Positions 18,812 through 28,906 of a DNA stretch of 36,190 bases are shown in pieces. Origin of the DNA: Deltaproteobacteria bacterium. GTDB lineage: Bacteria > Desulfobacterota > GWC2-55-46. Made by a program: the position numbers and the translations under genes. A model generated the notes under the pieces. The model searched no databases. It was not told where the DNA came from and worked only from the letters and a program-made list of their open reading frames with translations. How positions within the stretch are numbered: position 1 is the first letter of the stretch; each line of letters starts with the position of its first letter. Where the stretch lies: contig JACRNO010000046.1 in the NCBI GenBank assembly GCA_016234855.1, forward strand, positions 1-36,190, read 5' to 3'.

Positions 18812-18954
18812 CTTGTGTAGCTCAGGGCTTTAGCCCTGGATAAACGGCGTTGGACGCGGCGCCAAAGACACAACAATAGCGCACAAGCAATATCAGGCCT
18901 GAAGGCCTGAGCTACAGACATACGTCATTTCCGCGTGTCTCTGGCGGGAATCCA
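18812..18954. repeat. composite REP doublet plus hairpin, carrying cassette copy C
   Basis: ttgtgtagctcagggctttagccctgg...atatcaggcctgaaggcctgagctacagacatacgtcatttccgcgtgtctctggcgggaatccag. Confidence 0.75.
18859..18887 (-). repeat. 10-mer/19-mer cassette, copy C (single 19-mer and single 10-mer)
   Basis: gcgccaaagacacaacaat-agcgcacaag is the reverse complement of the copy A/B units. Confidence 0.7.
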
Positions 18955-19108
18955 GCGTCTTTACGTCTTTGTGAGTATCGCAGGAGACGCTGGATTCCCG
19001 GCTAAAGCCTCGGGAATCACAGATTTACAAAGCGGCTCTATTCTTACTTTTTGCTTGAGCCGGGCGGACGACGCGCATATATTTTTAGCGGACACTACTT
19101 GAGGCAAG

Positions 19109-19615
19109 ATGACCCATCGCATCGTCATAGACGGCTACAACGTACTTGGCCAAGGCGCGGACGCAGGGCTGCGCGATATCGAGGCCGGGCGCGACAACCT
19201 GATTTCGCGCCTGCTCATATATAAGAAGGTCAGGCGCGTAAAGCTCGCCGTCGTCTTTGACGGCACGCGCTCCGGCAACCTTGCCGAAGGCCGCGAAAGC
19301 CGGGCCGGAATAGATGTAATATTCTCCAGAGACGGGGTTGACGCGGATACCGTGATAAAGAGGATGGCCGGCGAGCGAGGCGAAGGCTTGACCGTCGTCA
19401 CCTCGGACCGCGGCCTCGCCTCTTATTGCGCGGGACGCGGGGCGGTCGTCGTATCGTCAGCCGAGTTCGAGGGCATCCTCGACGCCGCGGCCTACGAAGA
19501 GCTGAAGGGCGTCATTCCGGAAGACGAAGAGGACGCGCCCGTGGAGAGAAAAGGACAATCAAAGAGACTACCAAAGGCGGAACGGAAAAAGAGACGGCGG
19601 TTGAAGAAGATGTAG
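19109..19615 (+). CDS. YacP-like NYN domain (PIN-like ribonuclease fold) protein
   Basis: RIVIDGYNVLGQG...VKLAVVFDGTRSGN...IDVIFSRDGVDADTVIKRMAGE...LTVVTSDRGLASYC. Confidence 0.88.
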   Translation: MTHRIVIDGYNVLGQGADAGLRDIEAGRDNLISRLLIYKKVRRVKLAVVFDGTRSGNLAEGRESRAGIDVIFSRDGVDADTVIKRMAGERGEGLTVVTSDRGLASYCAGRGAVVVSSAEFEGILDAAAYEELKGVIPEDEEDAPVERKGQSKRLPKAERKKRRRLKKM

Positions 19616-19802
19616 GGCGGGCAAGGCAGCCTGATACAACCCCAAAAAAAACAGGCTGAACGCAACGCACAAAGATGCGTCTCGGGCAACCTGATGGGCG
19701 GTGTGCCGAAGCAATTAAATACTACTTGACAAAAGCGCCGTTCAGGATTACGATTCAAGGCATATGTGGTGGTAAATTCCCCGTTAGGGAGGGTATAACC
19801 CG

Positions 19803-20000
19803 ATGAAGAGAATGTTGGCAGTAGCAGCACTCGCAGTAACCGTAGCCTTTGGCACAATGACCCTGGCAACGGCAGCAGACAAGGCAGCAGCGCCTGCACC
19901 ACCGGCACCTGCGGCAGCAGCACCGGCAGCAGCACCGGCAAAGGCTGAGAAAAGGCCCCTGAGGCCGCAAAGAAGTAACCCCGCAATAACGCAACAATAA
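19803..20000 (+). CDS. small exported Ala/Pro-rich protein (3' end possibly frameshifted)
   Basis: MKRMLAVAALAVTVAFGTMTLATAADKAAAPAPPAPAAAAPAAAPAKAEK...: signal peptide then AP-rich tail; preceded by gggaggg SD. Confidence 0.7.
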   Translation: MKRMLAVAALAVTVAFGTMTLATAADKAAAPAPPAPAAAAPAAAPAKAEKRPLRPQRSNPAITQQ

Positions 20001-20012
20001 CAAACAACAGAC

Positions 20013-20057
20013 AAAGGCGCCACAAATGACCGTTTTAAGCGTCATTATGGCGCCTTT
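20013..20057 (+). terminator. intrinsic terminator-like hairpin
   Basis: aaaggcgcca...aaatgac-cgttttaagc-gtcatt...tggcgccttt. Confidence 0.7.
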
Positions 20058-20292
20058 ATCTTTGGGCGTTTTGCAGGGCGGCGCCCACCTTGCATATTGG
20101 AGACAGCAGCTTTGAATGCAGTTACGGTGTGCCTCTCATTCCCAAGCTCTGTCTGGGAATGCAATTATCCGGAAGCTAAGCTTCTCAAGCAAATCCGTTC
20201 CCAAGCCGGAGCTTGGGAACGAGAGGAAAATAAACTCAAACTCCCGCTCAGCAAACCCCGCGTCTTCATTCACACTACACATGCCCCTGAAA

Positions 20293-20328
20293 TTATAAAA
20301 GGGGGGACTTTCGTCCCCCCTTTATAAT
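20293..20328. terminator. terminator downstream of gcvPB (bidirectional hairpin)
   Basis: attataaaaggggggac-tttc-gtccccccttttataat-like hairpin. Confidence 0.8.
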
Positions 20329-20351
20329 CGCATTAAATTAGTTCTCCACCC

Positions 20352-21842
20352 CTACGCCCCTGGCCTCCATCTTAATATCGGCTCCCTTGCGGCGCGAACC
20401 TCGTCAACGCGCTGGACCTTCGTGTTGACCGGCGCGCTCTTCAGGAGGTCAGGGTTGGCGCGTGCCTCTTCGGCGATTTCCTTCATCGTCTCGATAAAAC
20501 CGTCGAGCGTGGCCTTTGTCTCGGTCTCGGTCGGCTCTATCATTATCGCGCCGTGGACAACGAGCGGGAAATAGACCGTTGGCGGGTGATAGCCGTAGTC
20601 GATGAGCCTCTTGGCCATGTCTATCGTGGTTACGCCGTAGGCCGATTGCGCCTTGTCCGAAAAGACGCACTCGTGCATACACGGCTGGTCGTACGGCAGA
20701 TGGAAGGTCCCTTTCAGGGATTCTTTGATATAGTTCGCGTTGAGTATGGCCGTCAGGGCGGCCTTGCGTATGCCGTCGGGGCCCATCCGCCTGATATACG
20801 CATACGCCTTGACCATGACGCCGAAGTTGCCGTAGAAGGCCTTTACCCTGCCGATGGACTTCGGGTTATCGCGCACGAACTTGTATTTATTGCCCGACTT
20901 CTTTATCCTCGGGCCGGGCAGGAACGGCACAAGCGCCTTACCGACGCCGACCGGACCGCTGCCCGGGCCGCCGCCGCCGTGCGGGGTGGAGAAGGTCTTA
21001 TGCAGGTTGAACTGCACGACGTCGACGCCCATCTCGCCGAGCTTCATGATGCCCATGATCGCGTTGAGGTTTGCGCCGTCGCAATATATAAGCCCGCCCT
21101 TCTTATGGACGTAAGCGGCTATATCGTGGATATTCCGCTCGAATATGCCGATGGTGTTAGGATTGGTCAGCATCAATGCGGCCGTGTCGTCGTCCATCAC
21201 GGCCTTAACCGCGTCGAGCGTCAGGACGCCGTTAGACTCCGACTTTATCGGCACGACCTTGAAACCCGCAAGGGCCGAGCTTGCCGGGTTGGTGCCGTGC
21301 GCCGTATCCGGTATGATTATCTTGTGGCGCGGCCTGCCCTTTGCCTTGAAGTAGGCCGCTATCATCAAAAGCCCGGTAAGCTCGCCCTGCGCGCCCGCGG
21401 AAGGCTGCAGGGTGATGGCGCTCATGCCGCTTATTTCCGCAAGGTAGTCTTCCAGCTCATAAATAAGCCGGAGCGCGCCCTGCGAAAGCTCCTCAGGCTG
21501 ATACGGGTGTATGGCGGAAAGGCCTTCGAGCCGGGCCGCGTCCTCGTTGATTTTGGGGTTGTACTTCATGGTACACGATCCGAGCGGATAAAAACCCGTG
21601 TCAACGCCGAAGTTCCACTGCGAGAGCCTCGTGTAATGGCGCACCGCGTCTATCTCCGAGACCTCTGGAAAACCCGCCATGGGGTCGTTAGCGCCCCTTA
21701 GCATGGCGGCCGGGATGACCTTTGCGGCATCAACCACCGGCACATCGCACACGGCAGGCTCGACGCCCTTTCTCCCGGCTGACGAGACCTCGAATATCAA
21801 CGGCTCGTCAAGCACAAGCCCTTTGGTTACGATATGTCTCAT
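20352..21842 (-). CDS. gcvPB: glycine dehydrogenase (decarboxylating) subunit 2
   Basis: SAGAQGELTGLLMI...IIPDTAHGTNPASSALAGFKV...NLHKTFSTPHGGGGPGSGPVGV (PLP lysine region). Confidence 0.96.
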   Translation of the reverse strand: MRHIVTKGLVLDEPLIFEVSSAGRKGVEPAVCDVPVVDAAKVIPAAMLRGANDPMAGFPEVSEIDAVRHYTRLSQWNFGVDTGFYPLGSCTMKYNPKINEDAARLEGLSAIHPYQPEELSQGALRLIYELEDYLAEISGMSAITLQPSAGAQGELTGLLMIAAYFKAKGRPRHKIIIPDTAHGTNPASSALAGFKVVPIKSESNGVLTLDAVKAVMDDDTAALMLTNPNTIGIFERNIHDIAAYVHKKGGLIYCDGANLNAIMGIMKLGEMGVDVVQFNLHKTFSTPHGGGGPGSGPVGVGKALVPFLPGPRIKKSGNKYKFVRDNPKSIGRVKAFYGNFGVMVKAYAYIRRMGPDGIRKAALTAILNANYIKESLKGTFHLPYDQPCMHECVFSDKAQSAYGVTTIDMAKRLIDYGYHPPTVYFPLVVHGAIMIEPTETETKATLDGFIETMKEIAEEARANPDLLKSAPVNTKVQRVDEVRAAREPILRWRPGA

Positions 21843-23188
21843 CTCGTCACCTTCCCCGCCTCTTCGGCAAACCTGTCAATATCCGCCTTGGAGTTCATCT
21901 CGGTAGCGCTGACTACTATATGACGGGCAAGCTCAGGATAGAACCGTTTAAGCCCCACCCCTGCCATGATGCGCTTTTTAAGGAGCGCCTTCATAAACGC
22001 GTCCGGGTCTGTATCAAGCTTGAACGTAAACTCATTGAAGGTGGGAGAGGTGAACGCCGGGGCAATCCCAACGGAGCTGAGCCTTGCCTTGAGATACTCG
22101 GCCTTTGAGAGATTGAGGTTTGCAAGCGCGCAAAGACCGACCCTGCCGAGGCTTACGAGATGAATGGCGGCCGCAAGCGCGCAAAGGCCGTGATTGGTGC
22201 ATATATTGGATGTGGCGCGCTCGCGGCGTATGTGCTGCTCGCGGGTGGCAAACGTCAGGCAGTATGCGCGGCTTCCGTTCTTGTCAACGGTCTGGCCAAT
22301 GAGCCTGCCCGGCATCTGGCGCACGTATTCGGTCTTTGTGGCCATGAAGCCGAGATACGGCCCGCCGAAGGCGAGCGGGTTGCCGAAGGACTGGTTCTCG
22401 CCCACCGCGATATCGGCGCCAAGCTCGCCAGGCGGTTTTAAAAGCCCGAAAGAGACCGGCTCGGCCGTTACGACAATAAGGAGACCCTTTTTCCTGTGTA
22501 TGACCTCTGCAAGCGTGGCGAGGTCCTCGATGGAGCCGAAGAAGTTAGGATGTTGGACGACCAGACAGGCCGGGGCATCGCCGCATGCGGCCTCAACTGC
22601 CTCCGGGAGCGTGGTTCCGGCCTCGGTGCAGTAAAGGGCTTCAGTCACATGATTGCCCGCGCCAACGAGATAGGTCCTGACCGTCTCCCTGTACTCCGGG
22701 TGCAGGGCCGCGCTCATGACGACGGTATCCCTGCCCGTGATGCGCCTTGCCATGAGCACGGCCTCGGCAGTGGCCGAGGCGCCGTCATAGAGCGAGGCGT
22801 TGGCCACGTCCATTGCCGTCATCTGGCAGACGAGCGTCTGATACTCGAATACCGCCTGCAAGGTGCCCTGGCTTATCTCAGGCTGGTACGGGGTATATGC
22901 CGTGTAAAATTCCGAGCGGGAGGCGAGGTGGCCGACTGTGGCGGGTATGTAATGGTTATACGCGCCCGCTCCTAAAAAAGACGCATACCCGTTGACCGTG
23001 GAATTACGGGCGGCGATGGAGCGCAACTCGGCGGAGAGTTCCTGCTCCGAGAGGCCGTCCGGCAGGTTCAGCTTTCCTTTGAGCCTGAGCTCTTCAGGAA
23101 GGTATTTTAAAAATTCCTCGGTCGACGCGGCGCCGACGGTCTTTAATATATCCGCTATGTCTTTGTCTGAATGGGGGATGTATGGCAA
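21839..23188 (-). CDS. gcvPA: glycine dehydrogenase (decarboxylating) subunit 1
   Basis: MPYIPHSDKDIADILKTVG...FLGAGAYNHYIPATVGHLASRSEFYTAYTPYQPEISQGTLQAVFEYQT; 4-nt overlap with gcvPB. Confidence 0.96.
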   Translation of the reverse strand: MPYIPHSDKDIADILKTVGAASTEEFLKYLPEELRLKGKLNLPDGLSEQELSAELRSIAARNSTVNGYASFLGAGAYNHYIPATVGHLASRSEFYTAYTPYQPEISQGTLQAVFEYQTLVCQMTAMDVANASLYDGASATAEAVLMARRITGRDTVVMSAALHPEYRETVRTYLVGAGNHVTEALYCTEAGTTLPEAVEAACGDAPACLVVQHPNFFGSIEDLATLAEVIHRKKGLLIVVTAEPVSFGLLKPPGELGADIAVGENQSFGNPLAFGGPYLGFMATKTEYVRQMPGRLIGQTVDKNGSRAYCLTFATREQHIRRERATSNICTNHGLCALAAAIHLVSLGRVGLCALANLNLSKAEYLKARLSSVGIAPAFTSPTFNEFTFKLDTDPDAFMKALLKKRIMAGVGLKRFYPELARHIVVSATEMNSKADIDRFAEEAGKVTR

Positions 23189-23457
23189 TTTATACCTCTA
23201 AAAGTAGTTACCGGCAGCCGTCTCCGGCTGCCGGTAAAGTTGTTTTGTCCTGAAACTCCATTATACAAGCGAGCGCCGGAAGGATGCATGCCGGCGTCCG
23301 CACAACCGCGACATCTCACATCTTCATATCTCAGGGCATTAGCCCTGAATAATCAGACTTGAAGGTCTGAGCTACAAATACAGACCGCGTGAGGGTGAAA
23401 AAATTACGCCACAAACAACCGAGGCCCTTTACATTTTCACCCATAGGCCGCCTTCGA

Positions 23458-23844
23458 TTACTTCTCTTCCTCGATGAACTTCTGATATTCGTCGGCGGAC
23501 ATAAGGTCGTCAAGCTCGTCCAGGCTTGCCACATCGACCTTTATCATCCATGCGTCGCCGTACGGGTCTTCGTTAATAGCCTCGGGCGTATCGACTATGG
23601 CGTCGTTGACCTCGGTAACGCTCCCGCTTATCGGCGAGTACAGGTCTGAGACGGCCTTTACCGACTCGACCACCCCGAAAGGCTCGTTCTTCGTAACGGT
23701 GCCGCCTTCCTGCGGCAACTCGACGTAGACGACGTCTCCGAGCGAGTCCTGAGCGTAGTCGGTTATGCCTACCGTAGCCACGTTGCCGTCGAGCTTGACC
23801 CACTCATGCTCTTTCGTGTATTTGAGGTCCTTCGGAAAATCCAT
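23458..23844 (-). CDS. gcvH: glycine cleavage system H protein
   Basis: GDVVYVELPQEGGTVTKNEPFGVVESVKAVSDLYSPISGSV (lipoyl-lysine motif). Confidence 0.96.
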   Translation of the reverse strand: MDFPKDLKYTKEHEWVKLDGNVATVGITDYAQDSLGDVVYVELPQEGGTVTKNEPFGVVESVKAVSDLYSPISGSVTEVNDAIVDTPEAINEDPYGDAWMIKVDVASLDELDDLMSADEYQKFIEEEK

Positions 23845-24154
23845 TGTCGGCTCTCTCCTTTCTGTAGTGAAGAACCCGGCTGAAACAATACGGGTTCATG
23901 GCGGGGACCCGGCGCTGGGCCGTCTCCCCTGAATATTCTCAAAATACTTTGTAAGTATCCGTCAAAAAAACCGTCAAGGCAAGCCTTAAATAAACACGAG
24001 GCCTGCTTCGGACGCCCCTCTGTCAGACTGTTAGACTTTATATGTCATTCCCGAGGTCTCAGTCGGGAATCCGGTCTTTTGGGCGCGCTGGGTTCCCGCT
24101 AAAGCTTGCCCTCGAATGGTTTAGTCGGGGGTCATAATCCTTGCAAAGAAGACC

Positions 24155-25264
24155 TCAGTGCGCCCCAGCCATCTTTTTGTTATAAAAAGGCAGAGTTGCG
24201 GTCTGCGCCTGCACCGGCCTGTTCCTTATGACGACGGCCAGCCCGGCCGTGTCTTTTATACCCGCGTCGATAAAACCCATGCCGATGCCGATGCGCAGCG
24301 ACGGCGACATGGTGCCGCTCGTTACCGCCCCGGCTTTGGCGCCGTTGACTGTGATATCATAACCCTGGCGCGGCACACCCGGCCCGGTGAGGGTGAACGC
24401 TATTAGTCGCTTCTTAAGCCCTCCGTTGGGCCCCTTCTGACTGACAAGCGCATCTTTGCCGACGAACTCCGGCTTGTCAAGCCTGACGTACCTGTCGAGA
24501 CCGGCCTCAAGCGGGGTGATATCGTCTCCCAGCTCATGGCCGTAGAGCGAGTACCCCATCTCAAGGCGCAGAGTATCGCGCGCCGCAAGCCCGACCGCGA
24601 AGATGCCGCAGCGCCTGCCGGCTTCCATAAGGGCCTGCCAGACGGTGACGGCCTCATCCGGCTCGCAGTATATCTCAAAACCGTCCTCGCCCGTATAACC
24701 CGTCCTTGAAACGACGGCGTCGCAACCGGCAACCACTGCCATGACAAAGTGGAAGGGTTTTATCTTTGCCGGTTTTACGTCGATGAGACCGGCGATAACC
24801 TCGGCGGAGCGCGGCCCCTGAAGGGCAATCTGAGCGTATGCCGAACTTACGTCCTCGACGGTAACGGTCGAGGGCCTTTGCTGTGCGTTTATCCAGTCGA
24901 ACGCCTTGGCGGTATTGGAGGCATTGACGCAAAATATGACGCGCTCGGAGTTGAAACGGTAGATGATGGTGTCATCGACAACGCCGCCGTCCGGCCTGCA
25001 AAGGAGCGTGTACTGGCACTGGCCGTCAACGACCCTGCCCGCGTCGTTGGTGGTTATCCGCTGGACGAATTCGAGGGCGCCCTTGCCATAGACCTCTATC
25101 TCGCCCATGTGGCTTACGTCAAAGAGCCCGCAGGCGGAACGCACCGCGAGATGCTCTTCTATCACGCCGCTGTACTGCACCGGCATCTGCCATCCTGCGA
25201 ACTCAACCATCCGCGCGCCGAGCGCGACGTGTGTATCGTATAGCGGCGTCTTCTTGACCTTCAA
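24155..25264 (-). CDS. gcvT: glycine cleavage system T protein (aminomethyltransferase)
   Basis: KKTPLYDTHVALGARMVEFAGWQMPVQYSGVIEEHLAVRSACGLFDVSHMGEI; start TTG. Confidence 0.96.
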   Translation of the reverse strand: MKVKKTPLYDTHVALGARMVEFAGWQMPVQYSGVIEEHLAVRSACGLFDVSHMGEIEVYGKGALEFVQRITTNDAGRVVDGQCQYTLLCRPDGGVVDDTIIYRFNSERVIFCVNASNTAKAFDWINAQQRPSTVTVEDVSSAYAQIALQGPRSAEVIAGLIDVKPAKIKPFHFVMAVVAGCDAVVSRTGYTGEDGFEIYCEPDEAVTVWQALMEAGRRCGIFAVGLAARDTLRLEMGYSLYGHELGDDITPLEAGLDRYVRLDKPEFVGKDALVSQKGPNGGLKKRLIAFTLTGPGVPRQGYDITVNGAKAGAVTSGTMSPSLRIGIGMGFIDAGIKDTAGLAVVIRNRPVQAQTATLPFYNKKMAGAH

Positions 25265-25609
25265 TATTGTGCGCCGCCGCGTTGCGGCGGCTGCCTCCGT
25301 TTATGATTTACCCGGCGTGAATCCACGAGCGGACAGATGCAAATTGACGGGCGTCCTTAAGATACCGGCCGCAGCGGGTTGGATGACCTGTCAGCTTTGC
25401 TTTTTGAATTATTACCAAACGGGATAAAAATGTCAAAGAAAAAAAACGAGATGGGGAAGTTTTTTTTGAGGGGTCGAGGGGCGTTTCAAGCGGACGCGGG
25501 CGCGGCGCTCAGGCGAACGCCTCTTGCGCGCCTCGCCCTGCGGCTTGTCCATATCAAGGCGGCCTTGAGCTTGAGACTGAACGTCCATGTAAAGCAATGG
25601 CCTGCCCGT

Positions 25610-26494
25610 CTACTTTAGCAGAACCGAGAGCCTGACCACCTCGACGCCGTCAATCGTTGAGACGGACTCTTGCAAGGCCTTTATCGTCTCAGGGTATGGA
25701 TGGCCTATGGCTATGGCGCTGCCGCGCTTCCTTGCAAGGCGCACGGCCTCGGCTATGCGCGCCTTTATCTTCACCACGTCCCGCTCGTTGTCCAGGAAGA
25801 CGTCCCTGTCGGACGTGGCAACGCCCATCTCGCGGGCAATGCCTGATGCGACCGAGTTCGGGGTCGTGCGGCTGTCAAGGAAGAAGAGCCTCTTCTTCTT
25901 TGCCACCGCAAGCACCTCGCGCATAAGCGGGCCGTCCTCGGTGAACTTCGAGCCCATGTGGTTGTTCATCCCGATGGCGTAAGGCACTGCCTTGATATCG
26001 CCGTCCATCTGCCCCCTGACCTCATCCGGCGTCATGGCGGTCCACAGGGCGCCCTTGCCCGGGTCGTTCTCGTCGGACTTCGGCTCCATGGGCAGGTGCA
26101 GGATAACCTCCATCCCCCTTTTATGCGCCCTGACAGCGGTATCCGTTGAATGGACAAGGTGCGGCAGCACCGCTATGGTTATGGGCACGCCCATATCGGA
26201 AAGCTCGTCGAGCTTTCTCAGATCCTGGCCCATGTCGTCTATGACTATGGCGAGCCTCGGCAGGCCGGCCAACGGCGCGACGGCAACCGGCGGCACAGGG
26301 GTCGTAACCGGCGGCGCAGGCGGCACAACAACCGGTGGCGGCCGATGGATGATAGGCGGCGGCACAACCGGGCCAGGGGCCGGAGCGGGCCTGCGGTAGT
26401 TAAAAAAGGCAATGACCACCGCAGCCCCGATTATCAGACCGATGGCCCACAGTACCCATGCGGGCATCCCTTTGCCGCGTCTTTTCCTTGCCAT
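25610..26494 (-). CDS. divergent polysaccharide deacetylase family protein (YibQ-like)
   Basis: LPRLAIVIDDMGQDLRKLDEL...ITIAVLPHLVHS...MEVILHLPMEPK...GMNNHMGSKFT...GHPYPETI; N-terminal TM and proline-rich linker. Confidence 0.9.
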   Translation of the reverse strand: MARKRRGKGMPAWVLWAIGLIIGAAVVIAFFNYRRPAPAPGPVVPPPIIHRPPPVVVPPAPPVTTPVPPVAVAPLAGLPRLAIVIDDMGQDLRKLDELSDMGVPITIAVLPHLVHSTDTAVRAHKRGMEVILHLPMEPKSDENDPGKGALWTAMTPDEVRGQMDGDIKAVPYAIGMNNHMGSKFTEDGPLMREVLAVAKKKRLFFLDSRTTPNSVASGIAREMGVATSDRDVFLDNERDVVKIKARIAEAVRLARKRGSAIAIGHPYPETIKALQESVSTIDGVEVVRLSVLLK

Positions 26495-26663
26495 AACCCT
26501 CTTATTTTTCAGCAGATTACTGGAAAAATCCCAAAACGTCATTCCCGAGGTCTTTGTCGGGAATCCAGTCTACGTACAATCAACGGCTTATGGATTCCCG
26601 CTTTCGCGGGAATAACGATTTAAGGCGGCAGCGCCGAATTTTTCAGCAGCCTGTTAGTCAATC

Positions 26664-26695
26664 AAAATCCCCTGCGGCGCGCCGCAGGGGATTTT
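26664..26695. terminator. 32-bp perfect palindrome, bidirectional terminator-like
   Basis: AAAATCCCCTGCGGCGCGCCGCAGGGGATTTT. Confidence 0.7.
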
Positions 26696-26738
26696 ACGAT
26701 ACGATTCTCGTTCCCAAGCAGAGCTTGGGAACGAGAGG

Positions 26739-26805
26739 ATATCAGGCCTGAAGGCCTGAGCTGCGGATATACGTCATTCCCGCATGTCTCCTGGCGGGAA
26801 TCCAG
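26739..26805. repeat. composite REP plus hairpin repeat copy
   Basis: atatcaggcctgaaggcctgagctgcggatatacgtcattcccgcatgtctcctggcgggaatccag; same order as 18891-18954 and (inverted) 31157-31220. Confidence 0.75.
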
Positions 26806-26945
26806 TTTTCCGGTGTTGCGTATGCGATATGGATTCGTCCCCGAATGTTTTAGGCCCCGACTTAGACATTCGGGGACGGACTAATACATCGGGAATGACG
26901 GTGTTAATCAGAGTTTCCTTAACAAAGACGCGCACGGCCGCCCTC

Positions 26946-27353
26946 TCAGACAATCCCCCTGTCTTTGAAGAACTGTCCGTACTTTTTATCGGTCACGAGG
27001 ATATGGTTTATGAGCCAGTCCTTGAGAAAGTTCATGGTCTCTATGGTTATGGTGTTGTCCCCGGCATCGTGCTTGCCCTTGAGTTCGACGACCTTCGCCA
27101 CCAGCCTCTCATGCTCGACCTTATGGGCGGAGTAATCAGGATAGCTGAACGTGGTCATCTGGCGCTCCTCGTCGGCAAAGTGCATCCGCGTGTAATCGAG
27201 AAGTCCCTTGAGGGTATCTCCGAGGACCTCGCGCCCCTTTGCCGCGCGCATGGCGTCGTGCAGGTCGTTTATAAGGTCGACGAGTCTCTTGTGCTGGGTG
27301 TCAAACATATAAACACCGACGCTGTACTTGTCGCTCCAGTTAAACAGCGGCAT
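26946..27353 (-). CDS. bacteriohemerythrin
   Basis: FNWSDKYSVGVYMFDTQHKRLVDLIND...YTRMHFADEERQM...YSAHKVEHERL...WLINHILVTDKKYG. Confidence 0.94.
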   Translation of the reverse strand: MPLFNWSDKYSVGVYMFDTQHKRLVDLINDLHDAMRAAKGREVLGDTLKGLLDYTRMHFADEERQMTTFSYPDYSAHKVEHERLVAKVVELKGKHDAGDNTITIETMNFLKDWLINHILVTDKKYGQFFKDRGIV

Positions 27354-27506
27354 TGTCTGCTCTCCTCATTATCAATTCTAATCGCGCGGCACACGGCCAT
27401 CGCGCACGGTTTACAGGCATGGATGCGGACAGACATCGGCTCCAATCCCGCCGTTCATAACCGTCGTCTCAGGCCCTTCTACACGCGCACGGGCCAGGCG
27501 CGCTAA

Positions 27507-28826
27507 TCAGGCGGCCTTCCTGGAGATGGCCTGGAATATATACCAGCTCTTGAGGTACTCAAGGGCGCGGTTCAACTGGATATCCTCGCCGTTCTGCCCT
27601 GTTTCGACGGAGACGCTCCTGCCCGGTTTCTCGTCCTTGACAGCCGTCTTGTCGGCCTTGTCCGAACCGTCCTCAGCCGCGAGGTGCCCGTCGAGGTCCT
27701 TCTCCTTCATGTGCGACTTGGTCACGTCGCCGACGATGATATCCGGCTCTATGCCCTTTGCCTGAATGGAGCGGCCCGAAGGGGTATAGTACTTCGACGT
27801 GGTGAGCCTGAGCGCTCCACCGTCCGGCAGCGGCATGACGGTCTGGACCGAACCCTTGCCGAAACTCGGCGTGCCCAATATGGCCGCCCTCTTGTGGTCC
27901 TGGAGCGCGCCCGCGACTATCTCGGATGCGCTCGCGCTGCCGCTGTTGACGAGGACTATCATGGGATAATCAGGCTGGTGCTTGACCCCGTCCGCGTTAA
28001 ATGTCATGTCCTGACCGGCCACCCTGCCCTTTGTGGAGACTATCAGCCCCTTGTCTATAAAGACGTTGGAGACCGAGACCGCCTCGGCAAGCAGGCCGCC
28101 GGGGTTGTTGCGCAGATCCAGCACAAGCCCCTTCAGCTGACCTTCCTTCGGGGTAAGTTCGGCAAGGGCCTTTTCAAGGTCGATCGTCGTATTCTCCTGG
28201 AACTGGGTTATCTTTACGTAACCGAAACCGTCCTCAAGGGCCTTTGACTTGACGCTCTTGACCTTTATGACGTCGCGGGTAAGGGTAAACGGCTTTGGTT
28301 CGTCAAAGGAGTCGCGCATTATATGTATGGTCACCTGCGTGCCCTTCTGCCCCCTCATCTGGCCCACGGCCTCGGTGATGGTCATATCTTTCGTATACTT
28401 CTCGTTTATCTTGATTATCCTGTCGCCTGCAAGCAGTCCCGCCTTTGACGCCGGGGTGTCGTCTATCGGGGCGACGACCATGAGCACCCCCTCCTTCATG
28501 CTTATCTCTATGCCTATGCCGCCGAATACGCCCCTTGTATCGACCTGCATCTCCGCGTACTCCTGCGGCGTCATGAAACTCGAATGCGGGTCAAGCCCCT
28601 TGACCATGCCCTTTATCGCGTTATCGATAAGGGTCTTGGTCTCCACCGGCTCGGCGTAATTATCCTGCACCATGGCCAACACGTCCGCGAAGCTCCTCAG
28701 GCTTTCGTAGGTCTCGTTCGGGACCGCCACCACCCTGCGCGAGGCTCCGAATGAAACGGCCAGCACCACCGCCACAACTATCATGACCCCGCCTGCGAAC
28801 CTGAGACCGAAAAATCGCTTTATCAT
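27507..28826 (-). CDS. ctpA: S41 family C-terminal processing peptidase with PDZ domain
   Basis: GLDPHSSFMTPQEYAEM...GVFGGIGIEIS...VLDLRNNPGGLLAEAVSVSN...NSGSASASEIVAGALQDH...GTPSFGKGSVQT. Confidence 0.95.
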   Translation of the reverse strand: MIKRFFGLRFAGGVMIVVAVVLAVSFGASRRVVAVPNETYESLRSFADVLAMVQDNYAEPVETKTLIDNAIKGMVKGLDPHSSFMTPQEYAEMQVDTRGVFGGIGIEISMKEGVLMVVAPIDDTPASKAGLLAGDRIIKINEKYTKDMTITEAVGQMRGQKGTQVTIHIMRDSFDEPKPFTLTRDVIKVKSVKSKALEDGFGYVKITQFQENTTIDLEKALAELTPKEGQLKGLVLDLRNNPGGLLAEAVSVSNVFIDKGLIVSTKGRVAGQDMTFNADGVKHQPDYPMIVLVNSGSASASEIVAGALQDHKRAAILGTPSFGKGSVQTVMPLPDGGALRLTTSKYYTPSGRSIQAKGIEPDIIVGDVTKSHMKEKDLDGHLAAEDGSDKADKTAVKDEKPGRSVSVETGQNGEDIQLNRALEYLKSWYIFQAISRKAA

Positions 28827-28906
28827 CTAACGTCTCCTCCGTGCCGACATGCTGAAGAATGTAATCATCTCCGCGTTATACTTATTGATGTGCCGCCCCA
28901 CCGCCC

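Noticed and set aside
23208-23237. Hairpin TTACCGGCAGCCG-TCTC-CGGCTGCCGGTAA upstream of gcvPA as a regulatory riboswitch
   Set aside because: Simple 13-bp stem with no conserved aptamer-like flank and a poor T tract; could be a weak terminator, not enough to claim more.
25265-25440. Glycine riboswitch upstream of gcvT
   Set aside because: No recognisable GGAGAG-type tandem aptamer core on the minus strand; only a short GCCGCCGC-GTT-GCGGCGGC hairpin near the start codon.
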